Source: Nitrospirota bacterium
GTDB taxonomy: Bacteria > Nitrospirota > Thermodesulfovibrionia > Thermodesulfovibrionales > UBA6898
NCBI GenBank assembly: GCA_016214855.1
Contig: JACRMT010000004.1
Coordinates: 806,001-870,000, forward strand
Length of the DNA: 64,000 nt
Direction of reading: 5' to 3'
In this document: positions 18,902 to 27,490 of the stretch, piece by piece
Layout: every line of letters starts with the position of its first letter
How positions within the stretch are numbered: the first letter of the stretch is position 1
Made by a program: the position numbers and the translations under genes
Notes under the pieces: model-generated
Seen by the model: only the letters and a program-made list of their open reading frames with translations
Database searches by the model: none
Told to the model about the DNA's origin: nothing

Positions 18902-19342
18902 TTACTGCTGTCCGCATCTGCCCATTTTTCCGCAGCCCGCATTGGCCTGCTGGTTAGCGCAAGGTCCATTGCCATTGCAGCCCATTCCCTGGCCACGGCC
19001 CTGACCCATATTACAGTTGGCACCCTGCTGGTTCCCGCAGGCTCCTGGACCTCCGGCCATACCGAATTCAGCCGCTTTCGCCTGGATCTTTGCACGAAGA
19101 GCATCAATATCGCTCTCCAGAGCATCGATCTTGGCCTGATCAGCGCCTGACCTGTAAAGTTCCATCAGCCCGAACCTTTTGTCATGCATCTCTTTTCTCA
19201 GATCCTTTGTTGCATCAAAGAACTGTTTTTGCTCAGCCGAGATAGTTCCTGTATTCTGGCCCATACCCCACGGACGCGCAAAAGCTACTGCAGCTAAAAG
19301 CAATACACTTAATCCCACAAGTACGAATAACATCTTTTTCAT
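18902..19342 (-). CDS. Spy/CpxP-like periplasmic protein with Cys/Gly-rich tail
   Basis: These 146 residues start after a good AGGAGGTG site. A signal peptide (M-K-K-M-L-F-V-L-V-G, cleavage near A-F-A) is followed by a helical region (about 30-92) with the periplasmic heavy-metal-sensor pattern K-D-L-R-K-E-M-H-D-K-R and I-D-A-L-E-S-D-I-D-A-L-R. The tail (about 93-146) is rich in Gly, Gln, Asn and Cys (C-G-N-Q-Q, C-N-M-G, C-N-G, C-A-N, C-G-K, C-G-Q), suggesting metal binding. It may be a periplasmic chaperone or metal scavenger. Confidence 0.75.
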   Translation of the reverse strand: MKKMLFVLVGLSVLLLAAVAFARPWGMGQNTGTISAEQKQFFDATKDLRKEMHDKRFGLMELYRSGADQAKIDALESDIDALRAKIQAKAAEFGMAGGPGACGNQQGANCNMGQGRGQGMGCNGNGPCANQQANAGCGKMGRCGQQ

Positions 19343-19544
19343 CCTGATTCACCTCCTTTCGCATATAGTATTAATTGCAGATACAGCTTATCTTATAATT
19401 ATGAATCAATTATGAAAGGGCTATTATTGACGATTGATGTGGGCGGAATGCTGACCGCAAATAAGGGGGAATATTGTAAAGCAGATCTGCTAATAGAGGA
19501 AACGTGCAGGAGAACAGTTGATACCGCCTGATACCTGCCCGCTC

Positions 19545-19566
19545 GCCGGGAGCATATGCTCCCGGC
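19545..19566. other. Perfect 22-bp palindrome downstream of the cytochrome operon
   Basis: GCCGGGAGCAT followed by its exact reverse complement ATGCTCCCGGC. It lies ten bases beyond the stop of the last gene of the minus-strand cytochrome operon and probably stabilises or ends its mRNA. No T run is present. Confidence 0.5.
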
Positions 19567-19575
19567 AGCGCTGCG

Positions 19576-19875
19576 TCATTTATTCTTGAGGGTATCGATC
19601 GTGAAGGCAAACAGATTTCTGCAGAGCTGCAGTCTTCTCAAATAGACCTTTTTCTGAGTCTCCTCAAGCTGTTCTATCCTTAACTTGAGCTTATCGCATC
19701 GCTCAACGAGAGATACAAGCTCCTCCTTCGGAAGTGTCATGGCCTGATCGGTCTTTGCGCAGATATCATCGAACTCTGCCTTCCAGTCGTCTTGACCAAA
19801 GGCAGCCGCACCGCAGCAAAGGACAGCGGCGACCACCAGGGCCATTATTGCCTTGTGCAAAACGAAATGGTTCAT
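19576..19875 (-). CDS. Small exported helical protein of the cytochrome operon
   Basis: ATG 19875 overlaps the stop of the preceding cytochrome gene (TAATG) and gives 99 residues. An N-terminal signal peptide (about 1-32, V-V-A-A-V-L-C-C-G-A-A-A-F-G) precedes a small, mostly helical domain with three Cys and an amphipathic region L-K-L-R-I-E-Q-L-E-E-T. There is no CxxCH. I do not recognise a family. The tight coupling argues for a periplasmic partner or assembly factor of the two multihaem cytochromes. Confidence 0.65.
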   Translation of the reverse strand: MNHFVLHKAIMALVVAAVLCCGAAAFGQDDWKAEFDDICAKTDQAMTLPKEELVSLVERCDKLKLRIEQLEETQKKVYLRRLQLCRNLFAFTIDTLKNK

Positions 19876-20642
19876 TACTGTCTTATGCCGGGATGACATG
19901 CCTTGCAGTCGTTCATCGGAAATGCCACGGTCAGGTGGCAAACTCCGCAGAACTCTCCTTTCAGATTTCGATCCATAGCGAAATGCTCTGTGGTCTTTTT
20001 CTTGATATTGAATATGTCCGGATGACAGTTGTTGCAGTCGAGCCACTTGATATGGGCCTTATGCGAAAAAACAGCTGGCGGTATATTGGCCCAATTTGCC
20101 GCAAGCTCAAGATTCTTGTCAAAGGAGACATCCGAAGGCTTGAGCGTGAGGTAGTGGAGCGGTGCTATCAGCTCCTTATCAATGGCACGTCTCCAGTTCA
20201 CGCCATTGCCCAGGCCGGTCTTGGGCAATGTCTTCGTAAGCTCCTGAAACCGCTCTTTGCCGTATCCCCTGTTATTGTTGTGGCACTTCTCGCAGTCAGC
20301 CTTGTCCTGATGGCCAAAAGCGACCTTGCCGTCATGGCAGCCGCCCGCTCCGCAGTACCGGCCGGATCTGTTGGCCGCCTCGGTGATCTCGGTCGTATTC
20401 ACCTTCATATTGAATTCAAGCTCGAAATGGCAGACCCTGCAGGTATGCTTCCTGCGATGAACCCAGTGAGAAAATGCAGCCGGCTTCACGCCGTTCTTCT
20501 CAGATGTCCGGCTGATCAGAATGTTGCCGTATTCCTCCTTCGGCAGGGCATTGGGGAAGGTCCACCACGAGTTGCCCGCAGCCATCAGACCTGTTGGCAG
20601 GACAAGCGCCGCAAGGATGCAAAATAGCAGTGCGTATCTCAT
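19875..20642 (-). CDS. Hexahaem c7-type cytochrome, with one Cx4CH haem site
   Basis: ATG 20642 overlaps the stop of the upstream cytochrome (ATGA) and gives 255 residues with a signal peptide (ending near L-M-A-A-G). Five CxxCH sites (C-R-V-C-H, C-E-K-C-H, C-N-N-C-H, C-G-V-C-H, C-K-A-C-H) plus one C-G-A-G-G-C-H (Cx4CH) give up to six haems. Several distal His in F-S-H-W-V-H-R and F-S-H-K-A-H match the c7/c3 triheme repeat, twice per chain. It is likely a periplasmic electron carrier to metals, sulfur compounds or a membrane oxidoreductase. Paralogous to the next gene. Confidence 0.88.
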   Translation of the reverse strand: MRYALLFCILAALVLPTGLMAAGNSWWTFPNALPKEEYGNILISRTSEKNGVKPAAFSHWVHRRKHTCRVCHFELEFNMKVNTTEITEAANRSGRYCGAGGCHDGKVAFGHQDKADCEKCHNNNRGYGKERFQELTKTLPKTGLGNGVNWRRAIDKELIAPLHYLTLKPSDVSFDKNLELAANWANIPPAVFSHKAHIKWLDCNNCHPDIFNIKKKTTEHFAMDRNLKGEFCGVCHLTVAFPMNDCKACHPGIRQ

Positions 20643-21433
20643 GAAACCTGTTTGGTGTGGCATCGCTGGCAGTCCAGTAAGGGGAAAGCGACATTGATAT
20701 GGCAGACACCGCAATACTTTCCATTAAATATCTCGGGCATGGAATACTTTGTCTCTCCCTTTTTGACCCCGACAAAGATCTCCGGGTGACAGACTTCGCA
20801 GCCGTTCCAGACCGTATGCTTCTTGTGCGAGAAGATGATCTCCGGCATCTGGGCAACCTTGGGATTGAGCGAAAAGTCCTTCTGCACCGTCAGCGCCTTC
20901 CGTTTGATCGAGACCCCCTCGATAAAGTCTATGAGCCTGATGTGGCCCTCCTCCTCTGCCTTTTCCCAGTTGATACCGTTGCCGAACCGCTCTTTCGGAA
21001 ATTTTTCGGTAAAGGCATAAAAATCATACTGCTTCTTGACAGTCTTGCCCTGAGAATGACAGCGGTCGCATGTGCCCTGATTCAGTATCACCTTGGCGCA
21101 GGATTCAAAGACCTTTCGGTCACTGACCGCCATTTTGCCGTTATGACAGGTCCCGCAGTAAAAGCCCCTCATATTATCGGCAGCCTTGATGCCGGTCTGC
21201 CCGGCCTTCATCGCAAACCCGATATCCACATGGCAGAGTCTGCAGGTGAATTGCGAGCGGTGGACCCAATGATCAAAGACAACCGGGGCCAAGCCTGCCT
21301 TTTCAGAGTTGTTTGCAATTATAACTCTGCCGTATTCGGGCGGCTGCGGCCTCTTTTTCTTAACGCCGCCCTGGGCAAGGGCAAGGCCGACCGTTACAGC
21401 AATGATCATGATTACTGCAAAAAAACGTTTCAT
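20639..21433 (-). CDS. Hexahaem c7-type cytochrome
   Basis: ATG 21433 (M-K-R-F-F-A-V) has a good GGAGGGG site. The 264 residues begin with a signal peptide (cleavage near A-L-A-Q). Six CxxCH motifs are visible: C-R-L-C-H, C-G-T-C-H, C-D-R-C-H, C-E-V-C-H, C-G-V-C-H and C-Q-R-C-H. They fall in two triheme halves with ligand His in F-D-H-W-V-H-R and F-S-H-K-K-H. It is the first gene of a three-gene operon with a paralogous cytochrome and a small helical protein, pointing to a dedicated periplasmic electron-transfer unit. The redox partner is unknown. Confidence 0.92.
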   Translation of the reverse strand: MKRFFAVIMIIAVTVGLALAQGGVKKKRPQPPEYGRVIIANNSEKAGLAPVVFDHWVHRSQFTCRLCHVDIGFAMKAGQTGIKAADNMRGFYCGTCHNGKMAVSDRKVFESCAKVILNQGTCDRCHSQGKTVKKQYDFYAFTEKFPKERFGNGINWEKAEEEGHIRLIDFIEGVSIKRKALTVQKDFSLNPKVAQMPEIIFSHKKHTVWNGCEVCHPEIFVGVKKGETKYSMPEIFNGKYCGVCHINVAFPLLDCQRCHTKQVS

Positions 21434-21532
21434 AACCCCTCCGAACAATAGAATATGACTCATAATACTCCAGATCAGACCTTCGTTCAAGCTTATTTTG
21501 TTATAAGTTATCAGGAATTAGCGGAAAATAGC

Positions 21533-21567
21533 TTGACAACAACATATCATTATAATAATATGTTGTT
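21533..21567 (+). promoter_or_regulatory. sigma-70 promoter overlapped by a perfect palindromic operator, gntR upstream region
   Basis: TTGACA (21533-21538) and TAATAT (21556-21561) are 17 bases apart. A perfect inverted repeat, AACAACATAT (21538-21547) and ATATGTTGTT (21558-21567) with a ten-base spacer, covers the spacer and -10 and ends at the base before the ATG. This layout fits autorepression by the GntR protein. The predicted transcription start is at or next to the A of the ATG. Confidence 0.75.
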
Positions 21568-22329
21568 ATGTTACACGATGCAACGCATGCGTTACAAAAT
21601 AAAACAGTTGACCGCTTCAACCAGGAGAAGCTTTATATCCAGCTCACGAGAATACTCCTTGACCAGATCAGCTCAGGCAACTGGAAGCTCAACGACAGGA
21701 TACCTTCAGAGGATGAGCTCAGCAAAACCTATCATATCAGCAAGATCACCGTTCGTCAGGCTATAAATAATCTCACGTCAGACGGTTATCTGATGAAGAT
21801 CCAGGGCAAGGGCACCTTTGTTACCAGCGTTATGCCTGTCGTCGGTCTTGCCATGAGGACCCGATTCACAGAAGAGATGTTCGGCGAAGAGGTGCAGGTC
21901 ACGAAAGAGCTGCTCTATAAAGGCACTATTGACCCTCCTTCAGAGGTCAAGGCATATCTAAGAACCGGCGACCCTATATACCAATTTCTCTGCAGACGTA
22001 TTGTGAACAGCAATCCTGCGTATCTGGATGAGTCATATGTTCCGTATCCCATGCTTCCGGGCATAGAAGGCATTGACATCATCAATGCCTCGCTCTACGC
22101 CATCCTGCAGGAAAAGGCGGTCATGAAGATCTTCAAGATGATCCAAACCGTCGAAATCCTGAATGTTGACGAAAGCTCAGCAAAATATCTTGATATTCAA
22201 CCGGGCGTCCCTGCGCTTGCAGTCCACAGACTCCTGCTCAGCTCAGACAGTACGCCGGTTGGGTACACCCGCTTCATCGGCCGCAGCGACAGATACAAGT
22301 TTCAGACAGAATTTGAAAGGATAAGATAA
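21568..22329 (+). CDS. GntR family transcriptional regulator (HutC-like, UTRA domain)
   Basis: This 253-residue regulator has an N-terminal winged helix (about 18-85), with Q-I-S-S-G-N-W-K-L-N-D-R-I-P-S-E-D-E-L and I-T-V-R-Q-A-I-N-N-L. A UTRA effector domain follows (about 105-250), with Y-Q-F-L-C-R-R and Y-L-D-E-S-Y-V-P. No in-frame start lies downstream before the HTH and no Shine-Dalgarno precedes the ATG, so it is probably translated from a leaderless mRNA. It likely represses itself and the permease-Usp genes 26 bases downstream. The effector is unknown. Confidence 0.92.
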   Translation: MLHDATHALQNKTVDRFNQEKLYIQLTRILLDQISSGNWKLNDRIPSEDELSKTYHISKITVRQAINNLTSDGYLMKIQGKGTFVTSVMPVVGLAMRTRFTEEMFGEEVQVTKELLYKGTIDPPSEVKAYLRTGDPIYQFLCRRIVNSNPAYLDESYVPYPMLPGIEGIDIINASLYAILQEKAVMKIFKMIQTVEILNVDESSAKYLDIQPGVPALAVHRLLLSSDSTPVGYTRFIGRSDRYKFQTEFERIR

Positions 22330-22355
22330 AAATCATGATAAAGGAGGAAGGTTTA

Positions 22356-23327
22356 ATGGTAAAGCAAAACGTAAAAACAGTGCTGTTACTGCTGGTTATT
22401 ACAGGCTTTCTTGTATTGGCCGGCTCTGTAATGGCATCGACCGAACCGGTGGCAGCAGCACCGGCGGCAGTTCAGTCATCCATGCCGTGGTGGGGGTGGC
22501 CACTGCTTCTGTTCGTCGTAACATTTGTTCTGGGTATCGTGGCTGTATTAGGGGGCGTCGGCGGCGGCGTGCTCTTTGTTCCGATCATAGGAGGCTTTTT
22601 CCCGTTCCATATCGACTTTGTCAGAGGAGCAGGCCTTCTGGTTGCCCTTGCCGGTGCACTTGCCGCAGGCCCCGGTCTTCTGAAAAAAGGCATGGCTGAT
22701 CTCAGACTCGCCCTGCCTGTTGCGCTGATCGCATCGTCCTGCGCCATAGTCGGCGCCATGATCGGCCTTGCACTGCCGGCGAAAGTGGTGAATATCGCTC
22801 TCGGCGGCACGATCCTCGGTATTGTGGCTATCATGCTCATGGCAAAGAAGTCAGAATATCCTGATGTACAGAAGCCGGACAACCTTTCAACAGCTCTCAG
22901 GATCAGCGGCGTCTATTACGAACCTTCATTAGGCGAAAACATCAACTGGCAGATCCACAGGACACCTCAGGGGCTTGCAACCTTCATTATCATCGGCGTG
23001 ATGGCAGGCATGTTCGGTCTCGGTGCAGGCTGGGCCAATGTGCCGGTACTTAACCTTATGATGGGAGCACCTCTGAAGGTCTCGGTTGCAACGAGCAAAT
23101 TTCTGCTTTCGATCACCGACACCTCTGCTGCCTGGATCTATGTCAACAACGGCGCAGTGCTGCCGATGATGGTCGTCCCCTCGATCATCGGCATCATGTT
23201 AGGCTCGATCGTCGGCGTAAGGATACTGGCAAAGACAAAACCTGCAGCGATCCGGTATATGGTCATCGGTCTGCTGTCATTCGCAGGACTGAGAGCATTG
23301 CTCAAAGGTCTTGAAATCTGGAATTAG
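22356..23327 (+). CDS. TauE/SafE family anion permease (cassette A)
   Basis: ATG 22356 is chosen for its A-A-G-G-A-G-G-A-A-G-G site. The 323 residues contain an N-terminal signal-like helix and about eight membrane segments. The glycine-rich family motif G-G-V-G-G-G-V-L-F-V-P is near 70, and the second-half counterpart G-L-G-A-G-W-A-N-V-P is near 225. TauE/SafE proteins export sulfite, sulfoacetate or related organosulfur anions. It is followed by a small membrane protein and a Usp, and preceded by a GntR regulator that likely controls it. Confidence 0.92.
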   Translation: MVKQNVKTVLLLLVITGFLVLAGSVMASTEPVAAAPAAVQSSMPWWGWPLLLFVVTFVLGIVAVLGGVGGGVLFVPIIGGFFPFHIDFVRGAGLLVALAGALAAGPGLLKKGMADLRLALPVALIASSCAIVGAMIGLALPAKVVNIALGGTILGIVAIMLMAKKSEYPDVQKPDNLSTALRISGVYYEPSLGENINWQIHRTPQGLATFIIIGVMAGMFGLGAGWANVPVLNLMMGAPLKVSVATSKFLLSITDTSAAWIYVNNGAVLPMMVVPSIIGIMLGSIVGVRILAKTKPAAIRYMVIGLLSFAGLRALLKGLEIWN

Positions 23328-23337
23328 GGAGAAAACC

Positions 23338-23754
23338 ATGGCTGATAAATTACAGGCAACAGAAGAACAGCTTGAATATGCAAAACTTCTCAATATCGGC
23401 ATGAAGCTCGGACTGCTCATGCTCCTCATCTCCTTTACGATCTACGTTCTCGGCATCTTCACCCCTCACGTGCCGGTAGGCGACCTGCCGAAGTACTGGT
23501 CCATGCCGGTCAAGGATTACCTCAAGGCAACAGACATTCATACCGGCTGGTCCTGGATCCATCTGTTGGGCAAGGGAGATTTTCTCAATTTCGTGGGCAT
23601 CGCTTTCCTCTCAGGCGTCACGATCCTCTGTTACATAAGGATCATCCCGATCCTCTTTAAAAAGAAAGACACGGTCTATGCAGTGCTCGCCATCATCGAG
23701 GTGCTCGTGCTGGTGCTGGCTGCGTCGGGCGTACTTAAAGCAGGAGGTCACTGA
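23338..23754 (+). CDS. Small membrane protein, DUF1634-like (TauE partner)
   Basis: ATG 23338, ten bases after the permease stop, gives 138 residues with three hydrophobic segments (about 22-42, 82-107, 113-133). The segment G-I-A-F-L-S-G-V-T followed by a charged loop K-K-K-D-T-V-Y-A-V resembles DUF1634 proteins, which often accompany TauE/SafE permeases. The match is by pattern only. It is likely an accessory subunit of the permease. Confidence 0.75.
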   Translation: MADKLQATEEQLEYAKLLNIGMKLGLLMLLISFTIYVLGIFTPHVPVGDLPKYWSMPVKDYLKATDIHTGWSWIHLLGKGDFLNFVGIAFLSGVTILCYIRIIPILFKKKDTVYAVLAIIEVLVLVLAASGVLKAGGH

Positions 23755-23755
23755 T

Positions 23756-24202
23756 ATGACAGATGCATGTCCCATAACCGGACTCAAGAATATTCTGATC
23801 GCAACCGACGGGTCGCTCCATAGCGAAAAGGCATTGCATGAGGCGATCAATCTTGCCAAGTCTTGCGGCACAAAACTGCATGTCATGTCAGTGGTCGAGG
23901 TGAACGAAGAATATGAGGCGCTTGCGCCCCAGGTCGTAGAAAAGGCTGACGAGGAAGCAAAGATGTTCCTCGACGCAGCGCAGAAATGCGCCGAGCGCGA
24001 GAAGGTCGATGTCAGCATCATAGTACACCGGGGAGAGGACCCCGCTCATTTTATTGTCGAAGAGGCAGAGAAGCTGAAGGCCGATATGATCGTAATGGGC
24101 AAGCACGGCAGAAGAAAAGGTCTGAAAAAACTTTTTGTGGGAAGTGTCACCGCCAAGGTTATCTCTCATGCGCATTGCAAGATACTGGTCGTGCCGAGCT
24201 GA
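23756..24202 (+). CDS. Universal stress protein, single domain (cassette A)
   Basis: These 148 residues form one UspA alpha/beta domain: I-L-I-A-T-D-G-S near 16, M-S-V-V-E-V near 45 and D-M-I-V-M-G-K-H-G-R near 110. The ATP loop G-x2-G-x9-G-S carries one extra residue here (G-K-H-G-R-R-K-G-L-K-K-L-F-V-G-S). It starts one base after the stop of the DUF1634-like gene, with GGAGGTCA upstream. A strong bidirectional terminator closes the operon. Confidence 0.93.
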   Translation: MTDACPITGLKNILIATDGSLHSEKALHEAINLAKSCGTKLHVMSVVEVNEEYEALAPQVVEKADEEAKMFLDAAQKCAEREKVDVSIIVHRGEDPAHFIVEEAEKLKADMIVMGKHGRRKGLKKLFVGSVTAKVISHAHCKILVVPS

Positions 24203-24223
24203 ACATATATTTACATCAACCTG

Positions 24224-24266
24224 TTATAACAAAAAAGCCCCGTTCGTCGGGGCTTTTTTGTTATAA
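24224..24266. terminator. Bidirectional rho-independent terminator
   Basis: An 18-bp perfect inverted repeat (GCCCC stem flanked by A6 and T6, with TTATAAC ends) surrounds a seven-base loop. It lies between the usp gene (+) and hsdR (-), both ending towards it, and works in either direction. Confidence 0.93.
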
Positions 24267-24295
24267 GCTCTCGCAGCAGAGATTCTGTTTGCGTT

Positions 24296-27286
24296 CTATC
24301 CTGCTGTCAGACTAACAACCATATCAGTCACAAATCTCTTGAATGAATCGTTCTGAACAAACTGCTTGTAGAATTCAGTGTCGTCTTTCAGCAAAGGGCC
24401 GACCACGCGCATTAGGGCAGCGTCCAACTCAATTCGAGCAGCGTTCGGCGTGTTCTTCTTTGCATTTTGATAGGGTTGATCTCCTGCTACTTTTGGAGCA
24501 ATGTCTTCGGTGATCCGGCGGATAATACGATCGCCGTCGGTAAAGAGAGTTCCGAATTGTTCATTGAACACCTTGAGGATATTGCTTAGCCGGTCCATTT
24601 CAGGCTCAGATTTTTTGCGACCTTCGTCAACCGGCATAGGGTTGATCTCTGCGTTCTCGTCAGGGAGTACAATTTTCATGGCAGCCTTCTTCTCGGTTCT
24701 GTAGCTGTCCATGTCGATAGATGCGAGGATTCCCCTGGAAAGGTCTTCGTCCTTGGGCGCAGGCAGTTTCGGTATGAGAAATGTCAGGAATATAGAGAGT
24801 TTTTCCCACCCTGCGTTGTTGTATGGAAGAATCGACGCAAGGAAGTCATATGTACGGGTAAAGGCCTTGGCGTTGCCCTTGAACTCCACCTGCCCATCCT
24901 CGTCGAGTCGCTCTTTGTAAACCGCCACACATATGTCGAGAATTGGGTCCAGCTTATCCCTGTCAGCCCCCTCAAGGTAAAGTGATACAAGCTTTTCGAT
25001 CTGATCAGGGGCATAGACCTGATAGCTATCCAGCACCATCTTTAAGTCGTGGAGTTTGTTTGGATCTGTCTCCTCGCTGAGAACGGTAGTCCGATAATAG
25101 TCTGCAAAGGCCTCTGTAATAGTCTTTGTGTCGTTCATAAAATCCAGAACAAATACGTCGCGCTTAATATTCCCAAGCGCACGATTCAGTCGAGAGAGAG
25201 TCTGCACGGCCTTGATGCCGGACAATATCTTGTCCACATACATTGTGTGGAGCAAAGGCTCATCATATCCGGTCTGGAACTTATCCGCACAGATGAGGAA
25301 GCGATACGGATCTTCCTGAATCTTATCCGTTATATCATTACTCGAAAAGCCATTTAGCGATGCCTCGCTGACCTTCGCTCCGCCGTATTCATGCTCTCCG
25401 GAAAAGGCGACGATGGCCTGATAGGGGCTTTTCCGTTCCTGGAGATACTCGCGGAAGGCATGGAAATACTGGATGGCCCGTTCGACACCGCTGCATACTA
25501 CCATTGCCCGTGCCTGACCGCCGATTTTATTCATGCCGATTATCTGTTCATGAAAATGGTCTACCATGATTTCGGCTTTCAAGCGGATAGCGTGAGCGTG
25601 ACTCTCCACATACCGACGCAGCTTCTTTTTCGCCCTCTTTGTATCAAACTCCGGGTCAGCCTCGACGGTTTTTACCAGCTTGTAATAACTGTCGACTGGG
25701 GTATAGCTTTTGAGTACATCGAGAATGAACCCCTCCTGTATCGCCTGCTTCATAGTGTAGCTGTGGAAGGGATGATGCTTGATCTTGCCTTCCTCGCCCG
25801 GACCGGGCTCGCCGAACATCTCCAGAGTCTTGTTCTTGGGCGTGGCGGTGAAGGCAAAGTAGCTCGCATTAGGGAGCATCTTGCGCGCTGCCATGCGTTT
25901 TTCCAATGCATCGTTGATCGTGTCTTCCGGATCGGACAGCACCTCACTCAGAGCCGCAGATGTCTTGCCCCCCTGACTGGAATGGGCTTCGTCAATAATG
26001 ATGGCAAAGCTTCGGCCCCGATGTTCGTCCCCGATCTCATCAAGGATAAAGGGGAACTTCTGCACTGTGCTGATGATAATCTTCTTGCCGCTCTCAATAA
26101 AATTCCTCAGGTCGCCAGACCGAGCGGCGTGTCCAACAGTGGACGCAACCTGCATAAACCCCTTGATCGTGTCCTTGATCTGCTTATCCAGGATTCGCCG
26201 GTCGGTAATGACTATCACCGAGTCAAATATATTTTTCTCATCCTTGCGTAACCCAATAAGCTGATGTGCAAGCCATGCGATAGAGTTCGACTTTCCACTC
26301 CCGGCAGAATGCTGGACGAGATACCGCTTTCCGGCGCCTCGTTCCGCTACATCGGCTAAAAGTTTGCGCACCACGTCGAGCTGGTGATATCGTGGAAAAA
26401 CCTGCTTTAACCTCTTTTTCCCTGTCTTCTCGTTCTTCTCTTCAACAATCTGGGCATAGTTTTCTATGATGTCGGTGATACCTTGCGGGGTCAGAATCTT
26501 CTTCCACAGATAATCAGTCTTTAACCCATCCGGGTTAGGAGGATTACCCGCACCGTCGTTCCACCCTTGGTTGAGCGGAAGGAACCACGAACCCCTGCCC
26601 TTAAGATGTGTGCACATCCGTACCTCGTGATCATCCAAAGCGAGATGCACTATGCAGCGCCCGAACTCAAACAGCTTTTCTCTCGGATCGCGATCACGTC
26701 GGTATTGCTCGATGGCATCCTCAACTGTCTGCTTTGTCAGGCTATTTTTCAACTCGAAAGTGGCGATGGGCAGGCCATTGATAAACAGGCACAGGTCCAA
26801 TGCCCGGCGTGTTTCGTCAAGGCTATAGCGAAGCTGGCGGGAAATACTAAATCGGTTGGCAGAGAATAACAGAGCCGCCTTGTCATTGCCCGGCGACGGT
26901 GTGCCATAAAACAGGTCAAAAGAAAGCGCCCCATGTCTGATGCCGTGCCGCAGCACGTCAATCACTCCGCGCTTGGCAATCTCACCGCTTAAACGAGCGA
27001 AAAACTTCAGACGTGCAATATCCTTTGTGTCTTTGTAATTTCCGAAACCGAGTTTTTGGAACTCATCAGGTTGGGTATCCTTAAGAAAGGCAAAGAGTTG
27101 TACCGGATCAAGCGCGTGAGCCCGATCGTAGGAGCCGGCATCCCCTGCAAACCAACCGCTGCCAGCGGCAGGAATATGAGGCTCAGCTGCCTTTTCGACA
27201 TCAGCCTCCGGCGCCAAGCCATCGGTCCCGGTCATGTAACGCATGATCAGAGTTTCGAGGCCTTTTTCGCTGGTGTCGGTGTTCAG
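24296..27286 (-). CDS. hsdR: Type I restriction enzyme R subunit
   Basis: HsdR is the motor-nuclease subunit. The frame from ATG 27244 gives 982 residues. However, 14 more in-frame codons upstream encode L-N-T-D-T-S-E-K-G-L-E-T-L-I, the usual family N-terminus, opening at CTG 27286 with AGGAGG four bases before it. No ATG, GTG or TTG lies between this CTG and the upstream stop, so a CTG start (996 residues) is proposed. Domains: nuclease motif with F-E-L-K near 180, Walker A A-G-S-G-K-S near 325, I-I-D-E-A-H near 425, then helicase lobe 2 and a helical C-terminus. Confidence 0.93.
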   Translation of the reverse strand: MNTDTSEKGLETLIMRYMTGTDGLAPEADVEKAAEPHIPAAGSGWFAGDAGSYDRAHALDPVQLFAFLKDTQPDEFQKLGFGNYKDTKDIARLKFFARLSGEIAKRGVIDVLRHGIRHGALSFDLFYGTPSPGNDKAALLFSANRFSISRQLRYSLDETRRALDLCLFINGLPIATFELKNSLTKQTVEDAIEQYRRDRDPREKLFEFGRCIVHLALDDHEVRMCTHLKGRGSWFLPLNQGWNDGAGNPPNPDGLKTDYLWKKILTPQGITDIIENYAQIVEEKNEKTGKKRLKQVFPRYHQLDVVRKLLADVAERGAGKRYLVQHSAGSGKSNSIAWLAHQLIGLRKDEKNIFDSVIVITDRRILDKQIKDTIKGFMQVASTVGHAARSGDLRNFIESGKKIIISTVQKFPFILDEIGDEHRGRSFAIIIDEAHSSQGGKTSAALSEVLSDPEDTINDALEKRMAARKMLPNASYFAFTATPKNKTLEMFGEPGPGEEGKIKHHPFHSYTMKQAIQEGFILDVLKSYTPVDSYYKLVKTVEADPEFDTKRAKKKLRRYVESHAHAIRLKAEIMVDHFHEQIIGMNKIGGQARAMVVCSGVERAIQYFHAFREYLQERKSPYQAIVAFSGEHEYGGAKVSEASLNGFSSNDITDKIQEDPYRFLICADKFQTGYDEPLLHTMYVDKILSGIKAVQTLSRLNRALGNIKRDVFVLDFMNDTKTITEAFADYYRTTVLSEETDPNKLHDLKMVLDSYQVYAPDQIEKLVSLYLEGADRDKLDPILDICVAVYKERLDEDGQVEFKGNAKAFTRTYDFLASILPYNNAGWEKLSIFLTFLIPKLPAPKDEDLSRGILASIDMDSYRTEKKAAMKIVLPDENAEINPMPVDEGRKKSEPEMDRLSNILKVFNEQFGTLFTDGDRIIRRITEDIAPKVAGDQPYQNAKKNTPNAARIELDAALMRVVGPLLKDDTEFYKQFVQNDSFKRFVTDMVVSLTAG

Positions 27287-27374
27287 TTTGCCTCCTGTTC
27301 CTGCATTTCCATCAAGTAAATTATTACTTTAATAACGAAGACTTACGCCTCAGCGTCCGCCTGATTAGGCCTCT

Positions 27375-27487
27375 CCAGTCAACTACCCGTCAACTAAAAA
27401 CCATATACTTAACACATTGAATTTACAGCATTTTCCTGCTTCCCATCCCACAGTAATGACTATCCAGTCTACTACCTGTCAACTAAA
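27375..27487. repeat. Two 24-bp direct repeats between the AlbA_2 gene and hsdR
   Basis: Copies at 27375-27398 and 27464-27487 share the frame CCAGTC-ACTACC-GTCAACTAAA with two mismatches. On the minus strand both read TTTAGTTGAC..., and one contains TTGACA. They fill the 204-bp gap upstream of hsdR and could be regulator sites or part of an hsdR promoter. No clear -10 was found. Confidence 0.5.
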
Positions 27488-27490
27488 TTT

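Noticed and set aside
25391-26251. Long plus-strand ORF (286 codons) across hsdR
   Set aside because: It is antisense to the conserved helicase region of hsdR and its sequence shows no domain. It is a shadow ORF.
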